Notes: generated by a model from the sequence alone, not told the origin. A stretch of 64,000 nt of DNA from Thermoleophilia bacterium (GCA_020438485.1 JAGQUM010000049.1:1-64000), one strand, 5' to 3'. Positions 13,732 to 22,567 are shown, counted from the stretch's first letter. A program made the numbers and translations.

Positions 13732-15348
13732 ATGTCGAAGAAACGTGAGGCTCTGCGGGGCCTTGCCCTCGTGTGCGTGCTCAGCGGCGCGGGCGGCGCG
13801 GCCGTCTCCCCGGCCACCGCGGCGACGGTGAGTGCCCGGACCTGCGCGACCGCGGGCGCCGCCCCCGCCCGCGATGCGGCCCCCCGTCCCTGCGTGGCGG
13901 GGAAGGCGACGCGCCCCGTCGCCGTCCGCCCGCCCCGGCGGACATCGGGGCTGCGCGCGCGTCTGACCGAGGTGGTGGCGCCACAGCTGTCGATCACCGG
14001 GAGCCGGTTGACGTGGACGCGGGTGTCCGCGACCCCGCGGTACGTGCTCATGACGATCACCGGCTCGCGGAGCAGCACCCGTCGCGTGAGCGGCGAATCG
14101 TACGTCCTGGCGGGCCCTGTGGCCGGGCAGCGGTTCATGATCCGGACCGACCGTCGCAACTCGGCGTGGTCGAATACCGTCACGTACCCCGCGCCCGCAC
14201 CGCCGCCGGCCACCCCGACGCCCCCGATCGTGACCACGCCCCCGCCGACCACACCCCCACCGGCGACGACCACCCCCACCGTACCCACGACGCCCACGAC
14301 GCCCGAACCCCCGCCCCCCACCGCGACGGTGCCCACCACGTCCACCACGTTCCCGGTGCCCTCACCGCCTCCTCCACCTCCCCCCGCGCCGTCGACGACG
14401 ACGCCCGTCGTGGGCCTGGTCGCGGGGTCCGCCATCTCGTGGGAGCTCGGCTTCAGCCGTCCCCTGGGGGCCCGCAACGTGCGCATGGAGTTCGATATCT
14501 CGACCCCCGTGTCCGAGATGTCCCCGATCCTGGCGCAGTACTTCGGGGCGGGAATCCGGCCGCTGCTCCTGGCCGGCTTCCACGGTCGGCGTCCCACCAC
14601 CGCCGAGGCGAAGAACCTGGCCACGTGGGCCGCGGCCTTCGGCCCCGGCGGCTCCGAGCGCCGGGGAAAGGGCTGGGCCGAGTCGACCGCCGTAACGGTG
14701 ATCGAATTCGGTAACGAGTCCAGCCATCGCTCCCAGTACCCGGAGCTGGCGACCGACCCGAACTGGGCGTCGTCCGCGGCGTACTCCGACATCGCCCGCA
14801 ACTACGCGCTTCGCCTGAGGGAGACCCACGACGCGGTGACCACCGCCAACCCCGGTGTCGGCGTGATCGCCGTGGCGGACTCGTACCCGGTGTCCGCGGC
14901 CTGGATGAACGCGATGTTCGCGGCGGCGCCGGATCTCGCATCGCACGTCGACGGCTGGACCATCCACGCGTACGGCCCCTCGTGGCGCGCGAGCGCCGAT
15001 CTCTCGCTGGGCGCAGCCGCGGCCAACGGCGCCCCGGACTCGCTGCCCGTCTACGTCACCGAGGTCGGCGTCGCGTCCGCGGGCGGCCGGTGCATGGCCG
15101 AGAACTCGGGATGGGACCCGTGCATCACCTACGCCGGTGCGGCCACCGCCCTGGACTCGATGCTCGCCGGTCTGCGTAGCCACTACCCCACGCGCCTCGG
15201 GGGCCTGTTCATCTACTCCACGCGGGACCTCTCCCCCACCGGGGCGAGCACCGACAAGGAGCGCTACTTCGGTTCCGTGGCCAGCGATGGCGCCGACAAG
15301 GGGGCGTTCACCGCCCGCGTGAGGGACGAGCTGGCGAAGACCCCATAG
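13732..15348 (+). CDS. Secreted glycoside-hydrolase-like protein with a Pro/Thr linker
   Basis: The protein has 538 residues. ATG 13732 has GGAGG seven bases upstream. A signal peptide (MSKKREALRGLALVCVLSG, cleavage near TAA) leads to a beta-rich module of about 100 residues. A linker of about 60 residues is almost only Pro and Thr (for example TTPPPTTPPP). The last 300 residues look like a TIM barrel of glycosidase clan A: VTVIEFGNES carries a candidate acid/base Glu at a strand end, and LPVYVTEVGVAS the candidate nucleophile Glu; an IHAYGPSW element lies between. It sits in the exopolysaccharide locus, so it may trim or release the polymer; that is inference. The specific family is not recognised. 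A 14-pair terminator hairpin follows the stop. Confidence 0.75.
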   Translation: MSKKREALRGLALVCVLSGAGGAAVSPATAATVSARTCATAGAAPARDAAPRPCVAGKATRPVAVRPPRRTSGLRARLTEVVAPQLSITGSRLTWTRVSATPRYVLMTITGSRSSTRRVSGESYVLAGPVAGQRFMIRTDRRNSAWSNTVTYPAPAPPPATPTPPIVTTPPPTTPPPATTTPTVPTTPTTPEPPPPTATVPTTSTTFPVPSPPPPPPPAPSTTTPVVGLVAGSAISWELGFSRPLGARNVRMEFDISTPVSEMSPILAQYFGAGIRPLLLAGFHGRRPTTAEAKNLATWAAAFGPGGSERRGKGWAESTAVTVIEFGNESSHRSQYPELATDPNWASSAAYSDIARNYALRLRETHDAVTTANPGVGVIAVADSYPVSAAWMNAMFAAAPDLASHVDGWTIHAYGPSWRASADLSLGAAAANGAPDSLPVYVTEVGVASAGGRCMAENSGWDPCITYAGAATALDSMLAGLRSHYPTRLGGLFIYSTRDLSPTGASTDKERYFGSVASDGADKGAFTARVRDELAKTP

Positions 15349-15356
15349 GAGCCCCC

Positions 15357-15391
15357 GTGATCGTGGCGCCGTGGGAGGGCGCCACGATTAC
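15357..15391. terminator. Bidirectional terminator hairpin between convergent genes
   Basis: The arms at 15357-15370 and 15378-15391 pair over 14 bases (ATCGTGGCGCC core, one G-U pair) around a seven-base loop. The hairpin follows the glycosidase-like gene and overlaps the stop codon of the deacetylase-like gene on the other strand. No long T-run follows on either side, which is common in high-GC genomes. Confidence 0.7.
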
Positions 15392-16401
15392 CGGGGTCCG
15401 CCTTCAGCCGCCAGCACCTCCGCGAGGAACGCGTCCCAGGATGCCGCGACGCCGGCGAGCTCGTCGCAGAGTGCCCGGAGGTCGGTGAGCCCGGCGTCCA
15501 TCTCCCAGCCCCAGTGCAGCACGAGGGGCACCCAGCCGCCGACGCGCCGGCCCACCAGATCCCTGACGACGGCCAGGAGATCCCGGGCCCTGCCGTAGAG
15601 CGGCGGATAACACGGCATGTACACGGCGTCACCGAGCCACGTGGGTGTGGGGTGCCAGCCCATGAGACGAACGCTCTCCGGACCCCCGGTGATCACCGGG
15701 AACCTGCGGGCGAGCTGTGCGTACTGTCCCGGATCGAACCGGTTGAACGGGGCCACGAACGCCCGTGGGACCACGCCGATCTCGCCGAGCACGCCGAGGC
15801 CGGTGTCCAGCATCTCTGAGAGCTCCCCCTCGGAGAGCCCGCAAAGCTCGGAGTGGCGGCGTGGGTCGGCGCTGACGGTCCGGTGCGTCAGGCCGTGCAG
15901 CCCCACGCTGACACCCTCGTCCTGCACGCGACGCAGCATCCCGGCGGAGCGCTCGTCCATGGGTACCCACGCCGTTTCCTCCGGATCGAGGTAGTCAACG
16001 CTCAGCCGGGGAAGAGCCGCCACCAGGTAGGGCACCCCCGCCGCGAGCATCACCTCGTGGAAGCGGGCGAACGCCCCGGCGCCGTAGCGATCGGGGAGGT
16101 CCGCCGCCCGGGCGTGCGGAAACTCGTCCACGCGGATCAGGAAGCGGGGCGCGTCCTCGGCGGCGTCGCCCAGGACGGCACGTCGCGCCGCTGTGGCGGG
16201 CGCGAGGCTCCCGGACTCGTACGACAGCCGTCCGGCCTTCGCCAGCACGGCGTGGGCGAGACGAACGGCACGGCGTGGGATCCGGCGGCGTCGTGCCGCC
16301 GTCAGCAGCGCCGGGCAGCCCCGTCCGTCGACGTCCGACAGGACTCGTGCGCGGTCGGCGCCGAGCAGCAGCGCGGCGTTACGGAGTTCATCCGAGTTCA
16401 T
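15388..16401 (-). CDS. Polysaccharide-deacetylase-like protein (DUF2334-type)
   Basis: The protein has 337 residues from ATG 16401, chosen for GGAGG seven bases upstream; an earlier in-frame start at 16428 is less likely. Motifs fit the NodB/DUF2334 barrel: RFLIRVDEFPHA (metal-site Asp region, about 85-97), VSVGLHGLTHRT (the His-x-x-x-His pair, about 166-177) and PRAFVAPFNRFD (the Arg/Pro motif). The C-terminal part has VPLVLHWGWEMD. There is no signal peptide, so it appears cytoplasmic, unlike most exported deacetylases. It lies in the exopolysaccharide locus and could act on a nucleotide- or lipid-linked sugar. The activity is inferred from motifs. Confidence 0.75.
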   Translation of the reverse strand: MNSDELRNAALLLGADRARVLSDVDGRGCPALLTAARRRRIPRRAVRLAHAVLAKAGRLSYESGSLAPATAARRAVLGDAAEDAPRFLIRVDEFPHARAADLPDRYGAGAFARFHEVMLAAGVPYLVAALPRLSVDYLDPEETAWVPMDERSAGMLRRVQDEGVSVGLHGLTHRTVSADPRRHSELCGLSEGELSEMLDTGLGVLGEIGVVPRAFVAPFNRFDPGQYAQLARRFPVITGGPESVRLMGWHPTPTWLGDAVYMPCYPPLYGRARDLLAVVRDLVGRRVGGWVPLVLHWGWEMDAGLTDLRALCDELAGVAASWDAFLAEVLAAEGGPR

Positions 16402-16455
16402 CCCGCCACCTCCCGCGGCGATTCGCATATCCCACGCCCGTATCGCACCGGGCCG

Positions 16456-17043
16456 TCACCGGCGAAAGGCCCGCCATGGTCGCGCGCGACCGGCGGGTGG
16501 CGGTTCCGGCAGCCCACGGATGCGGCAGCCCACGCCAGACCCCATCAGCCACAGGGCCCGGACGTGCACGCGCTGGCGGGCCCGGCGCGCTCCCGCCGGG
16601 TCGGGGTAGACGCCCGCGCCCGCCGCGGACGCGTCCGCCGCACGCAGTGCAAACGGTGCAACCCACCGCGCGGCGTCGCGGACGCTTCTCTCCGTAACCC
16701 CGCCGGCGGGCACCGCGTCGTGGAACGCGCCCAGCAGCACCGCGCGCGACCGGCGGGCGCCCGCGAGGGTCACGGCCGCCGCCAGGTGCTCCAGCTCGAA
16801 ACCCACGACGAGGTCGCACCCGCGCAGGTCCGCCTCGCTGATCGCCCGGCTTCGACAACCCCCGACGTCCCGCCCCAGCAGTGCGAGTTCAGCCGTGACG
16901 GCGTCCAGGGGTGGGCATCCCGACGGCCCCCGCGACGCGTACGACGTCACGTCCGCCCCCCATCCGTGCCACGCATTGCGCAGGGCGTCCGCGACCACGA
17001 CGCTGCGAAACCGGTTGGCGGTGCACACAACGGCGACCCTCAC
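16456..17043 (-). CDS. Low-molecular-weight protein-tyrosine-phosphatase-like protein
   Basis: The protein has 195 residues from GTG 17043. The P-loop VVCTANRFRS at residues 5-14 fits CX5R(S/T), and the late VYPDPAG supplies the Asp-Pro acid motif, so the catalytic residues of the LMW-PTP fold are present although the rest is divergent. In exopolysaccharide loci such phosphatases (Wzb type) dephosphorylate the BY-kinase that controls chain length; here that kinase is encoded about 1.3 kb away on the other strand. The C-terminal 40 residues are Arg/Pro-rich and may be disordered. The gene lies 22 bases after the glycosyltransferase gene. Another LMW-PTP occurs at 59587-60129. Confidence 0.75.
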   Translation of the reverse strand: MRVAVVCTANRFRSVVVADALRNAWHGWGADVTSYASRGPSGCPPLDAVTAELALLGRDVGGCRSRAISEADLRGCDLVVGFELEHLAAAVTLAGARRSRAVLLGAFHDAVPAGGVTERSVRDAARWVAPFALRAADASAAGAGVYPDPAGARRARQRVHVRALWLMGSGVGCRIRGLPEPPPAGRARPWRAFRR

Positions 17044-17065
17044 GAGCCGGAACCCGTCCGGGCGG

Positions 17066-18184
17066 TCACGCCGCCCGCCGAGCAACGCTCCGGAACAGGG
17101 ACAGGTGCCGGTCTGCCCACGGCCGGGTGTCATGGGCGCGCGCCCACGCGAGCGATCGATCCCGCGCGGACGCGCCCGCCGCCAGGGCCGAACGCATCCC
17201 CTCCGCAAGCGCCCCGGCATCGTCACCGGTCTCCCAAGCCCCCGCCGCCCGCGCGAGGTGGCCGATGCCCGCGCCCCGGTTCATCACGAGGGGCAGACCG
17301 TGCGCCGCGGCCTCGAGCAGAACCGTGGGGAACCCCTCGCCGGTGGAGGTGAACAGGTAGACGTCGGCGGCCCAGAACACGTCAGTGAGGTCCGGGACCG
17401 TGCCGAGAAAGCGCGCCCCGTTGGCCCGGGTCGCCGCGGCCACGTCCTCCCGCTCGGGGCCGTCCCCCACCATCAGCAGCCGCAACCCCGCCGCGGCGGC
17501 CGCCTCGACGGCCCGCACCGGGAGCTTGTTGCGGTGGAGCCGCCCGATCCACAGCGCGACGGGTTCGTCCGCCGCGAGGCCGAGCCGCGCGCGGGCCGCC
17601 TGACGGTCCGCGGCCGACGGGGGATGCTGGGCCACCGTGTCCACCGCGTTCTCGATGACCTCGATGTGCGGGTGCCGGGTGATGCGCCGGACGTCCCCGG
17701 CCACGCGCTCGTCGACACAGATGATGGCGTCGGCGAAGCGCGATGCGCGCCGGTAACCCGCCGCCAGGGCGATTCCCATGGGCCCGCTGAGCCAGCGCCC
17801 GTGCTCGATCCAAACGACCGGTGCAAGACGTGACAAGCCCCGGCTGAAACCGATCTGCTCGCGCTTGTACTGCATCTGAATGACGTCCGGACGCAGGCGT
17901 CCGACGGCGTCGCGGGTCCGTCGCGCCTCGGCGGGTAGCCTCAGCAGGCCCGCGGGGAGCGTCCGCCGTGACCACTTCGGTCCCAGGTCGGGGTCGACCG
18001 CGTCCAGCCCGTGGTCCGTCCACGACGGGACCCTCCCCACCAGGGTGGCCCCCGCGCCACGGCGGGCCGTCTCCGCGTAGAGGCGTGTCAGGTATCGCTC
18101 CGCACCCCCCAGGTGGTCGGACGTGACGACGACAGCGATGTGCAACGGACGTCCCGGGATCGACGGCGATGAGAGCGCGCGCAC
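17066..18184 (-). CDS. Glycosyltransferase family 4
   Basis: The protein has about 372 residues. The N-terminal Rossmann half has LHIAVVVTSDHLGGAERYL, the Gly-rich donor/acceptor loop of GT-B enzymes. The C-terminal half has VALWIGRLHRNK, LLMVGDGPEREDV and the EX7E-like GEGFPTVLLEAAAHGLPLV. GTG 18184 is preferred because third-position GC drops sharply upstream, although the frame is open to 18265; TTG 18145 is another candidate. It probably transfers one sugar of the repeat unit to the undecaprenyl-linked acceptor at the cytoplasmic membrane face. Donor and linkage cannot be read. It is divergent from the BY-kinase gene and runs with the phosphatase gene. Confidence 0.88.
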   Translation of the reverse strand: MRALSSPSIPGRPLHIAVVVTSDHLGGAERYLTRLYAETARRGAGATLVGRVPSWTDHGLDAVDPDLGPKWSRRTLPAGLLRLPAEARRTRDAVGRLRPDVIQMQYKREQIGFSRGLSRLAPVVWIEHGRWLSGPMGIALAAGYRRASRFADAIICVDERVAGDVRRITRHPHIEVIENAVDTVAQHPPSAADRQAARARLGLAADEPVALWIGRLHRNKLPVRAVEAAAAAGLRLLMVGDGPEREDVAAATRANGARFLGTVPDLTDVFWAADVYLFTSTGEGFPTVLLEAAAHGLPLVMNRGAGIGHLARAAGAWETGDDAGALAEGMRSALAAGASARDRSLAWARAHDTRPWADRHLSLFRSVARRAA

Positions 18185-18208
18185 GAACGGACGAACGCGT
18201 GCTCCGCC

Positions 18209-18305
18209 ACGGTAGCGGCGAAACCGCTCACATCCGTACGGGTCTTTCGGCCAGCACTCACCCACCGGACGCCTAGGTGCGGCTGGGTAAGGGGGTCGCT
18301 ACCGT
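18209..18305. promoter_or_regulatory. Inverted CGCTACCGT elements in a divergent promoter region
   Basis: CGCTACCGT occurs on the plus strand at 18297-18305 and, inverted, on the minus strand at 18217-18209. The plus copy ends 25 bases before the preferred TTG 18331, the minus copy 24 bases before the preferred GTG 18184. TACCGT fits a loose actinobacterial -10 (TAnnnT), although no good -35 is present. The copies may be paired -10 elements or half-sites for a regulator of the divergent units. Confidence 0.35.
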
Positions 18306-18330
18306 ACGTGGCCCCCTTCCCGGAGCTGCG

Positions 18331-19884
18331 TTGACGTCCCATTCCTTCGCCCTGGCCGCGTGGCGCCGCCGGTGGACCGTTCTGCTGATCGCCCTCGCGT
18401 GCCCGCTGGTCGCGCTGATCCAGAGTTCCAGGACCGCCCCGGAGTACGCCGCCTCGGCCCAGGTGCTGCTGAGCTACCGCGATCTCGCCGGGGCCCTCAC
18501 CGGCACCAACTTCTCCAACTCGGTCATCCAGGAGCCCCGCCGCATCGCCGCGACCCAGGCGCAGATCGCCGCCGCGCCGGAGGTTGCGGAGCGGACGGCG
18601 GCGGCGGTGCCCGGGGCCGGCCTGACCGCCAAGGAGATCCACGAGTCGACCACGGTCGAGAGCGCCCCCGACAGCGACTTCCTCGTCATCACCGCCACGA
18701 ACGGCTCGGCCGCGACGGCCTCGGTGATCGCCAACGCCTACGCCAAGGAGTTCACGACCTACAAGCAGGCGGTGGACTCCGCGGCGTTCGTGGCCGCACG
18801 CCTGGACATCGGGAAGCGGATGTCCGAGATGAGGGCGCGCGGCGACGGTGGCACCGCGCTGTACCGGGACCTCGAGCAGAAGGCCGCGACCCTCCGCACC
18901 CTGGAGACGCTCCAGACATCGAACGCCCTCGTGGTGAATCAGGCCACCGACGCGACGAAGATCCGACCCACCCCCGCCAAGAGCGCCCTGATGGGGGCCA
19001 TCCTGGGTCTCCTACTCGCGGGGGGTGCGGTCGCGGTGATCGAGCTGGTGGACAAGCACGTCCGGGACTCCGACGAGATCGTCGAGGCGCTCGGAGTGCC
19101 CCTCTTGGGCCGGCTGCCCGCGCCTCCCGGTGGGCGCCGTTCCGAACGCTCGATCACGGTGCGCACGGACCCCGCCTCGCCGTACGCCGAGGCGTTGCGC
19201 TCGGTCAGGACCAGCCTGGAGTTCCTTCGGGCCGACCGCTCGGTGCGCGCGATCATGGTGACCAGCGCGCGGCCCGGGGAGGGCAAGTCCACGACCGCCG
19301 TCAACCTGGCCGCCGCCTACGCGTCCGGCGGCCAGCGCGCCGTCGTCGTGGACATGGACCTGCGTCGCCCGGCGGTCACCGAGCACTTCGCCGAGGAATT
19401 GCACCTGGCGCCCGCCCATGAACTCCCGGGGGTCACCACCATCGCCCTCGGCCACCACACGGTCCAGGACGCGCTGATCTATCTGCCGTCGTCCGCCGCC
19501 GACGGCGATCCCTTCCAGCCGGGCAGCAGGATGATCGCCGCCGTCCCAGCGGGCCCGACTCCCCCCAATCCCGCGGAGGCCGTGGCGAGTTCCCCGGTGG
19601 CGAGCATGTTGACCAGCCTCCGCCAGATGTTCGACGTGGTGATCGTCGACGTCCCGCCGCTGCTCTCGGCGAGCGACGCCGTGGCCATCACGCATCTCGT
19701 GGACGGAATCGTCCTCGTGGCCAACACGTCGGCGGCGCGCCGCGACGGGCTCAAGGAGGTCCGACGGCTGCTCGACACGTGCCCGGCGCGACCTCTCGGC
19801 GTCGTCATCACCGGCGAAGGCACTCGGGGGGGGATGCGCCCGTACCAGTCCCGGACGTCGTCGCGGCGGGCTTCGGCCGCATGA
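18331..19884 (+). CDS. Polysaccharide chain-length determinant fused to a BY-kinase-like ATPase (Wzz/CpsD type)
   Basis: The protein has 517 residues from TTG 18331, which has GGAG five bases upstream; GTG 18277 is an alternative. A Wzz domain comes first: a membrane helix near residues 17-32, an extracytoplasmic part, and a second helix near 220-240 preceded by a Pro-containing motif (RPTPAKS). A cytoplasmic P-loop domain follows with Walker A SARPGEGKST (about 312-321), Walker A' VVVDMDLRRP and Walker B VVIVDVPP. BY-kinases usually end in a tyrosine cluster; here the tail has a single Tyr (RPYQSRTSS), so autophosphorylation in the usual way is doubtful. It sets polymer length with the Wzy and Wzx proteins. 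The stop overlaps the next start (ATGA). Confidence 0.9.
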   Translation: MTSHSFALAAWRRRWTVLLIALACPLVALIQSSRTAPEYAASAQVLLSYRDLAGALTGTNFSNSVIQEPRRIAATQAQIAAAPEVAERTAAAVPGAGLTAKEIHESTTVESAPDSDFLVITATNGSAATASVIANAYAKEFTTYKQAVDSAAFVAARLDIGKRMSEMRARGDGGTALYRDLEQKAATLRTLETLQTSNALVVNQATDATKIRPTPAKSALMGAILGLLLAGGAVAVIELVDKHVRDSDEIVEALGVPLLGRLPAPPGGRRSERSITVRTDPASPYAEALRSVRTSLEFLRADRSVRAIMVTSARPGEGKSTTAVNLAAAYASGGQRAVVVDMDLRRPAVTEHFAEELHLAPAHELPGVTTIALGHHTVQDALIYLPSSAADGDPFQPGSRMIAAVPAGPTPPNPAEAVASSPVASMLTSLRQMFDVVIVDVPPLLSASDAVAITHLVDGIVLVANTSAARRDGLKEVRRLLDTCPARPLGVVITGEGTRGGMRPYQSRTSSRRASAA

Positions 19885-21098
19885 CCGCACCACGCCGTGC
19901 GGGCCGGGGCGTCTACTGCCTGTCCACCGCCGACTGGGACGCTCCGCTCTGGACGAACAAGCAGCACCTGATGTCCCGCCTGGCCGCCAGCGGGGTTCCG
20001 GTGGTGTACGTCGATTCCCTCGGCCTCCGGGCCCCCGGCCTGGGCGGGGCGGACGTCAGGCGCATGGCCTCCCGGCTGGCGGCGTGGAGGCCGCTGCCGC
20101 GAGAGATCATCAGCGGACGGCTCTGGCGCGACGCCCCGCTCGTGCTGCCGTTTCACCGCCGCCGGGATGCCCGCGCACTCAACCGGGTGCTGTTGCGCGC
20201 CCGCATCCGCCGCGTCATCGCCCGCACCCCGCTGCATGGGCCGGTGCTGTGGACCTACACACCCACCGCGGTCGACGTGCACGATCAGCGGCGGTTCAGC
20301 GCACTCGTGTACCACTGCGTGGACGACCTCGCCGCGTATCCCGGAATCGACGCGCCGTCGTTTCGCGAAGCGGAGAAGCGCTTGGTGGAGGCCGCCGACG
20401 TGTGCATCGCCTCGTCTCGGCCGCTGGTGGAGCACCTCCGGCGGATGGGGGCCCCGGATCCCCTGTACTGGCCCAATCCCGCGGACACCGGGGCGTACAG
20501 CCGCGCCGCGCGGGCGGCACCCCCGCGCGCACCGGGTCGGCCCGTGACCGTGGGCTTCATCGGCGCGGTGCAGGAGCACAAGGTCGACATGGACCTCCTC
20601 TGTGAGGCCGCCCGCCTGCGGCCGCAGTGGCGCTTCCTCATGGTGGGGCCGGTCGGTATCGGCCTGCGGTCGTCCGGCATCGCGGAACGGGCGCTGCCCG
20701 ACAACCTGCAGCTCCTGGGGGGACGGCCGCGCGAGGACCTTCCCGAGCTCGTCGCCAGGTTCGACGTCTGCATGATCCCGTACCGGCTCAACGAGTACAC
20801 CGGCGGGGTGTTCCCCATGAAGGTGTTCGAATACCTGGCCGCGGGGAAACCGGTGGTCGCCACCTCGCTCCCCAGCCTCATCGGGGGTGAGGTGAGCCAC
20901 GTCAGGTTCGCGGACTCCCCGATGGACTTCGTGCAGGCGATCGACGGAGCGCTCGGCGATGACGCCGACGCGGCCGAGGAGCGCATGCGCTACGCCGACG
21001 GGTTCTCCTGGGCCCGTCGCACCGAGCAGGCGCGCGAGCTCCTGGAGGAGTTGTGGTCACCCCGAGCCCCCGCGCCGGCCGGCATCTCACCCGCGTGA
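19881..21098 (+). CDS. Glycosyltransferase (GT-B fold, family 4-like)
   Basis: The protein has 405 residues from the ATG at 19881, which overlaps the preceding stop. The N-terminus GVYCLSTADWDAPLWTNKQH resembles UDP-sugar transferases that begin with a D..W..KQ motif. Then come LVYHCVDDLAAYPG, the phosphate/sugar-binding part VTVGFIGAVQEHKVD, and FPMKVFEYLAAGKPVVAT near the C-terminus, the GT-B donor-site signature. It probably adds a sugar to the lipid-linked repeat unit. Specificity is unknown. It lies in the plus-strand run BY-kinase, this gene, flippase, glycosyltransferase, all with overlapping ends. Confidence 0.87.
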   Translation: MTAPRRAGRGVYCLSTADWDAPLWTNKQHLMSRLAASGVPVVYVDSLGLRAPGLGGADVRRMASRLAAWRPLPREIISGRLWRDAPLVLPFHRRRDARALNRVLLRARIRRVIARTPLHGPVLWTYTPTAVDVHDQRRFSALVYHCVDDLAAYPGIDAPSFREAEKRLVEAADVCIASSRPLVEHLRRMGAPDPLYWPNPADTGAYSRAARAAPPRAPGRPVTVGFIGAVQEHKVDMDLLCEAARLRPQWRFLMVGPVGIGLRSSGIAERALPDNLQLLGGRPREDLPELVARFDVCMIPYRLNEYTGGVFPMKVFEYLAAGKPVVATSLPSLIGGEVSHVRFADSPMDFVQAIDGALGDDADAAEERMRYADGFSWARRTEQARELLEELWSPRAPAPAGISPA

Positions 21099-22567
21099 GC
21101 GTCGACGCCGGTGAGGCGCCTCCCCCCGCCCCCGCGCCGTCGGCTCGCGGCGTTACCGTGTCGGCCTCGATCCAGGTACTCGTCCGCGTCGCCTGCGCGC
21201 TCGCGGGCGTCGTCGTCGCGGCCATCCTCAGCCGCCACCTGGGGGACGCGGGCTTCGGCTACTTCTCCACCGCCCTGGCCATCATCGCCATCGCCGTGGC
21301 CCTCGGCGACCTGGGCCTCAACTCCACGGCGATGTCCCGGATGGCCGCCCACCCCCGCGCGAGAAGCGAGACCCTCGGCGCCCTCCTGACCGCGCAGGCC
21401 CTCTTGCTGAGCGTGGCGCTGGCACCCTCGCTCGCGGCCGTGTGGCTCGTCCTGCCGCCCGGCGAGCCCCGTGTCGCGGGCGCGCTCATCTGTCTCACGA
21501 TCCCGTTCAGCCTCTCCTCCGCCTACTCCGCCGCCGCGCAGTCCCAGCTTCGCATCCTGGTGGTCACCGTCCTCACCGCCCTCGGCAGCGCCGTGTGGCT
21601 CGCGCTCGTGATCGCGCTGGCGGCAAGCGGCGCCTCGCTCGCCTGGGTGGCCACGGCGTTCCTCGCCTCGTCCGTCGCGCTGGCGGCGATCACGGTCCTC
21701 GTCTGCCGTCGTCACTGCCGTCCGGTGTGGGCCGGAGCAGGCCGGCGCGCCGGATCCCTGCTGCGGGCGGCCGCGCCGCTCGGGTTCTCCGCCGTGCTCA
21801 CGACGCTCTACTACCGCCTCGACGGCATCCTGCTGCTTCATATCGGTGGAGCGGCCGCCGCCGGCCACTACAGCGCCGCCTATCGGTTCCTCGACACGCT
21901 GCAGATCCTGCCCGCCACCCTGTTCGGGGTGCTGCTCCCCATCGTTTCCCAGCGCATCGCCGCCGGCCAGCCGATCCAGCAGCTGTTCGGCCTCAGCCTG
22001 CGTCTGTCCGCGGCGATCAGCCTCCCGATCGCCGCCGTCGGCGCCTTCGTGGCACCCGAGACGATGACCCTCATCTACTCGTCCGAGTTCCGCGAGGGAG
22101 CGCGGCCGCTCGCGGTCCTGCTGTTCTCGTTCCCCATGATCTTCCTGGGGTATATCTCGAGCGGGCTTCTCATCGCCGCGGGTAGACGCCGGCCCCTCTG
22201 GGTGGTCTCCCTCATCGCGCTGCTCGCGTCGCTGCCCGTCGTCTGGATACTCATCGCCGCCCACGGGGCGACGGGCGCGGCGCTGGGCACGGTTCTGGTG
22301 GAGGTCTTCGTCGGCTGCACGCTCCTGGCGATCGCCGCACGGCACCTGGCACTGCGCCTGCCCTGGGGCGGGCTGCTTCGCATCGGGGTCGCCTGCCTGG
22401 TGGCCGTCTTTCCCCTGGCCCTCTACCGGCCGGATCGCCTTGGCGGACTCCTCGCGCTGGTTGTGCTGGCCGCCGTCATCTACCTCGCCTGCCTCGTGCT
22501 GAGCGGGGCCGTGACCCGCCAGGATCTGGAGGTCCTGTCCTCGCGTCGCGTGGTGCTGGATGCCTAG
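21095..22567 (+). CDS. Wzx-type polysaccharide flippase (MATE/MVF superfamily)
   Basis: The protein has 490 residues and about 12-14 hydrophobic helices. The start of the transport domain, VLVRVACALAGVVVAAILSRHLGDAGFGYFSTAL, has the RxLG..GFG.. pattern of Wzx/RfbX proteins (quoted here over two parts: the helix, then SRHLGDAGFGYF). It would flip the completed undecaprenyl-linked repeat to the outside. GTG 21095 overlaps the preceding stop as GTGA, in keeping with the rest of the operon; GTG 21053 has GGAGG four bases upstream and would add 14 residues. The neighbouring Wzy-like and Wzz-like genes support the assignment. Confidence 0.88.
   Translation: MSVDAGEAPPPAPAPSARGVTVSASIQVLVRVACALAGVVVAAILSRHLGDAGFGYFSTALAIIAIAVALGDLGLNSTAMSRMAAHPRARSETLGALLTAQALLLSVALAPSLAAVWLVLPPGEPRVAGALICLTIPFSLSSAYSAAAQSQLRILVVTVLTALGSAVWLALVIALAASGASLAWVATAFLASSVALAAITVLVCRRHCRPVWAGAGRRAGSLLRAAAPLGFSAVLTTLYYRLDGILLLHIGGAAAAGHYSAAYRFLDTLQILPATLFGVLLPIVSQRIAAGQPIQQLFGLSLRLSAAISLPIAAVGAFVAPETMTLIYSSEFREGARPLAVLLFSFPMIFLGYISSGLLIAAGRRRPLWVVSLIALLASLPVVWILIAAHGATGAALGTVLVEVFVGCTLLAIAARHLALRLPWGGLLRIGVACLVAVFPLALYRPDRLGGLLALVVLAAVIYLACLVLSGAVTRQDLEVLSSRRVVLDA

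Noticed and set aside
14200-14400. The Pro/Thr-coding repeats as a CRISPR array or minisatellite.
   Set aside because: There are no constant repeats with spacers; the simple composition comes from an in-frame Pro/Thr linker in a secreted protein.
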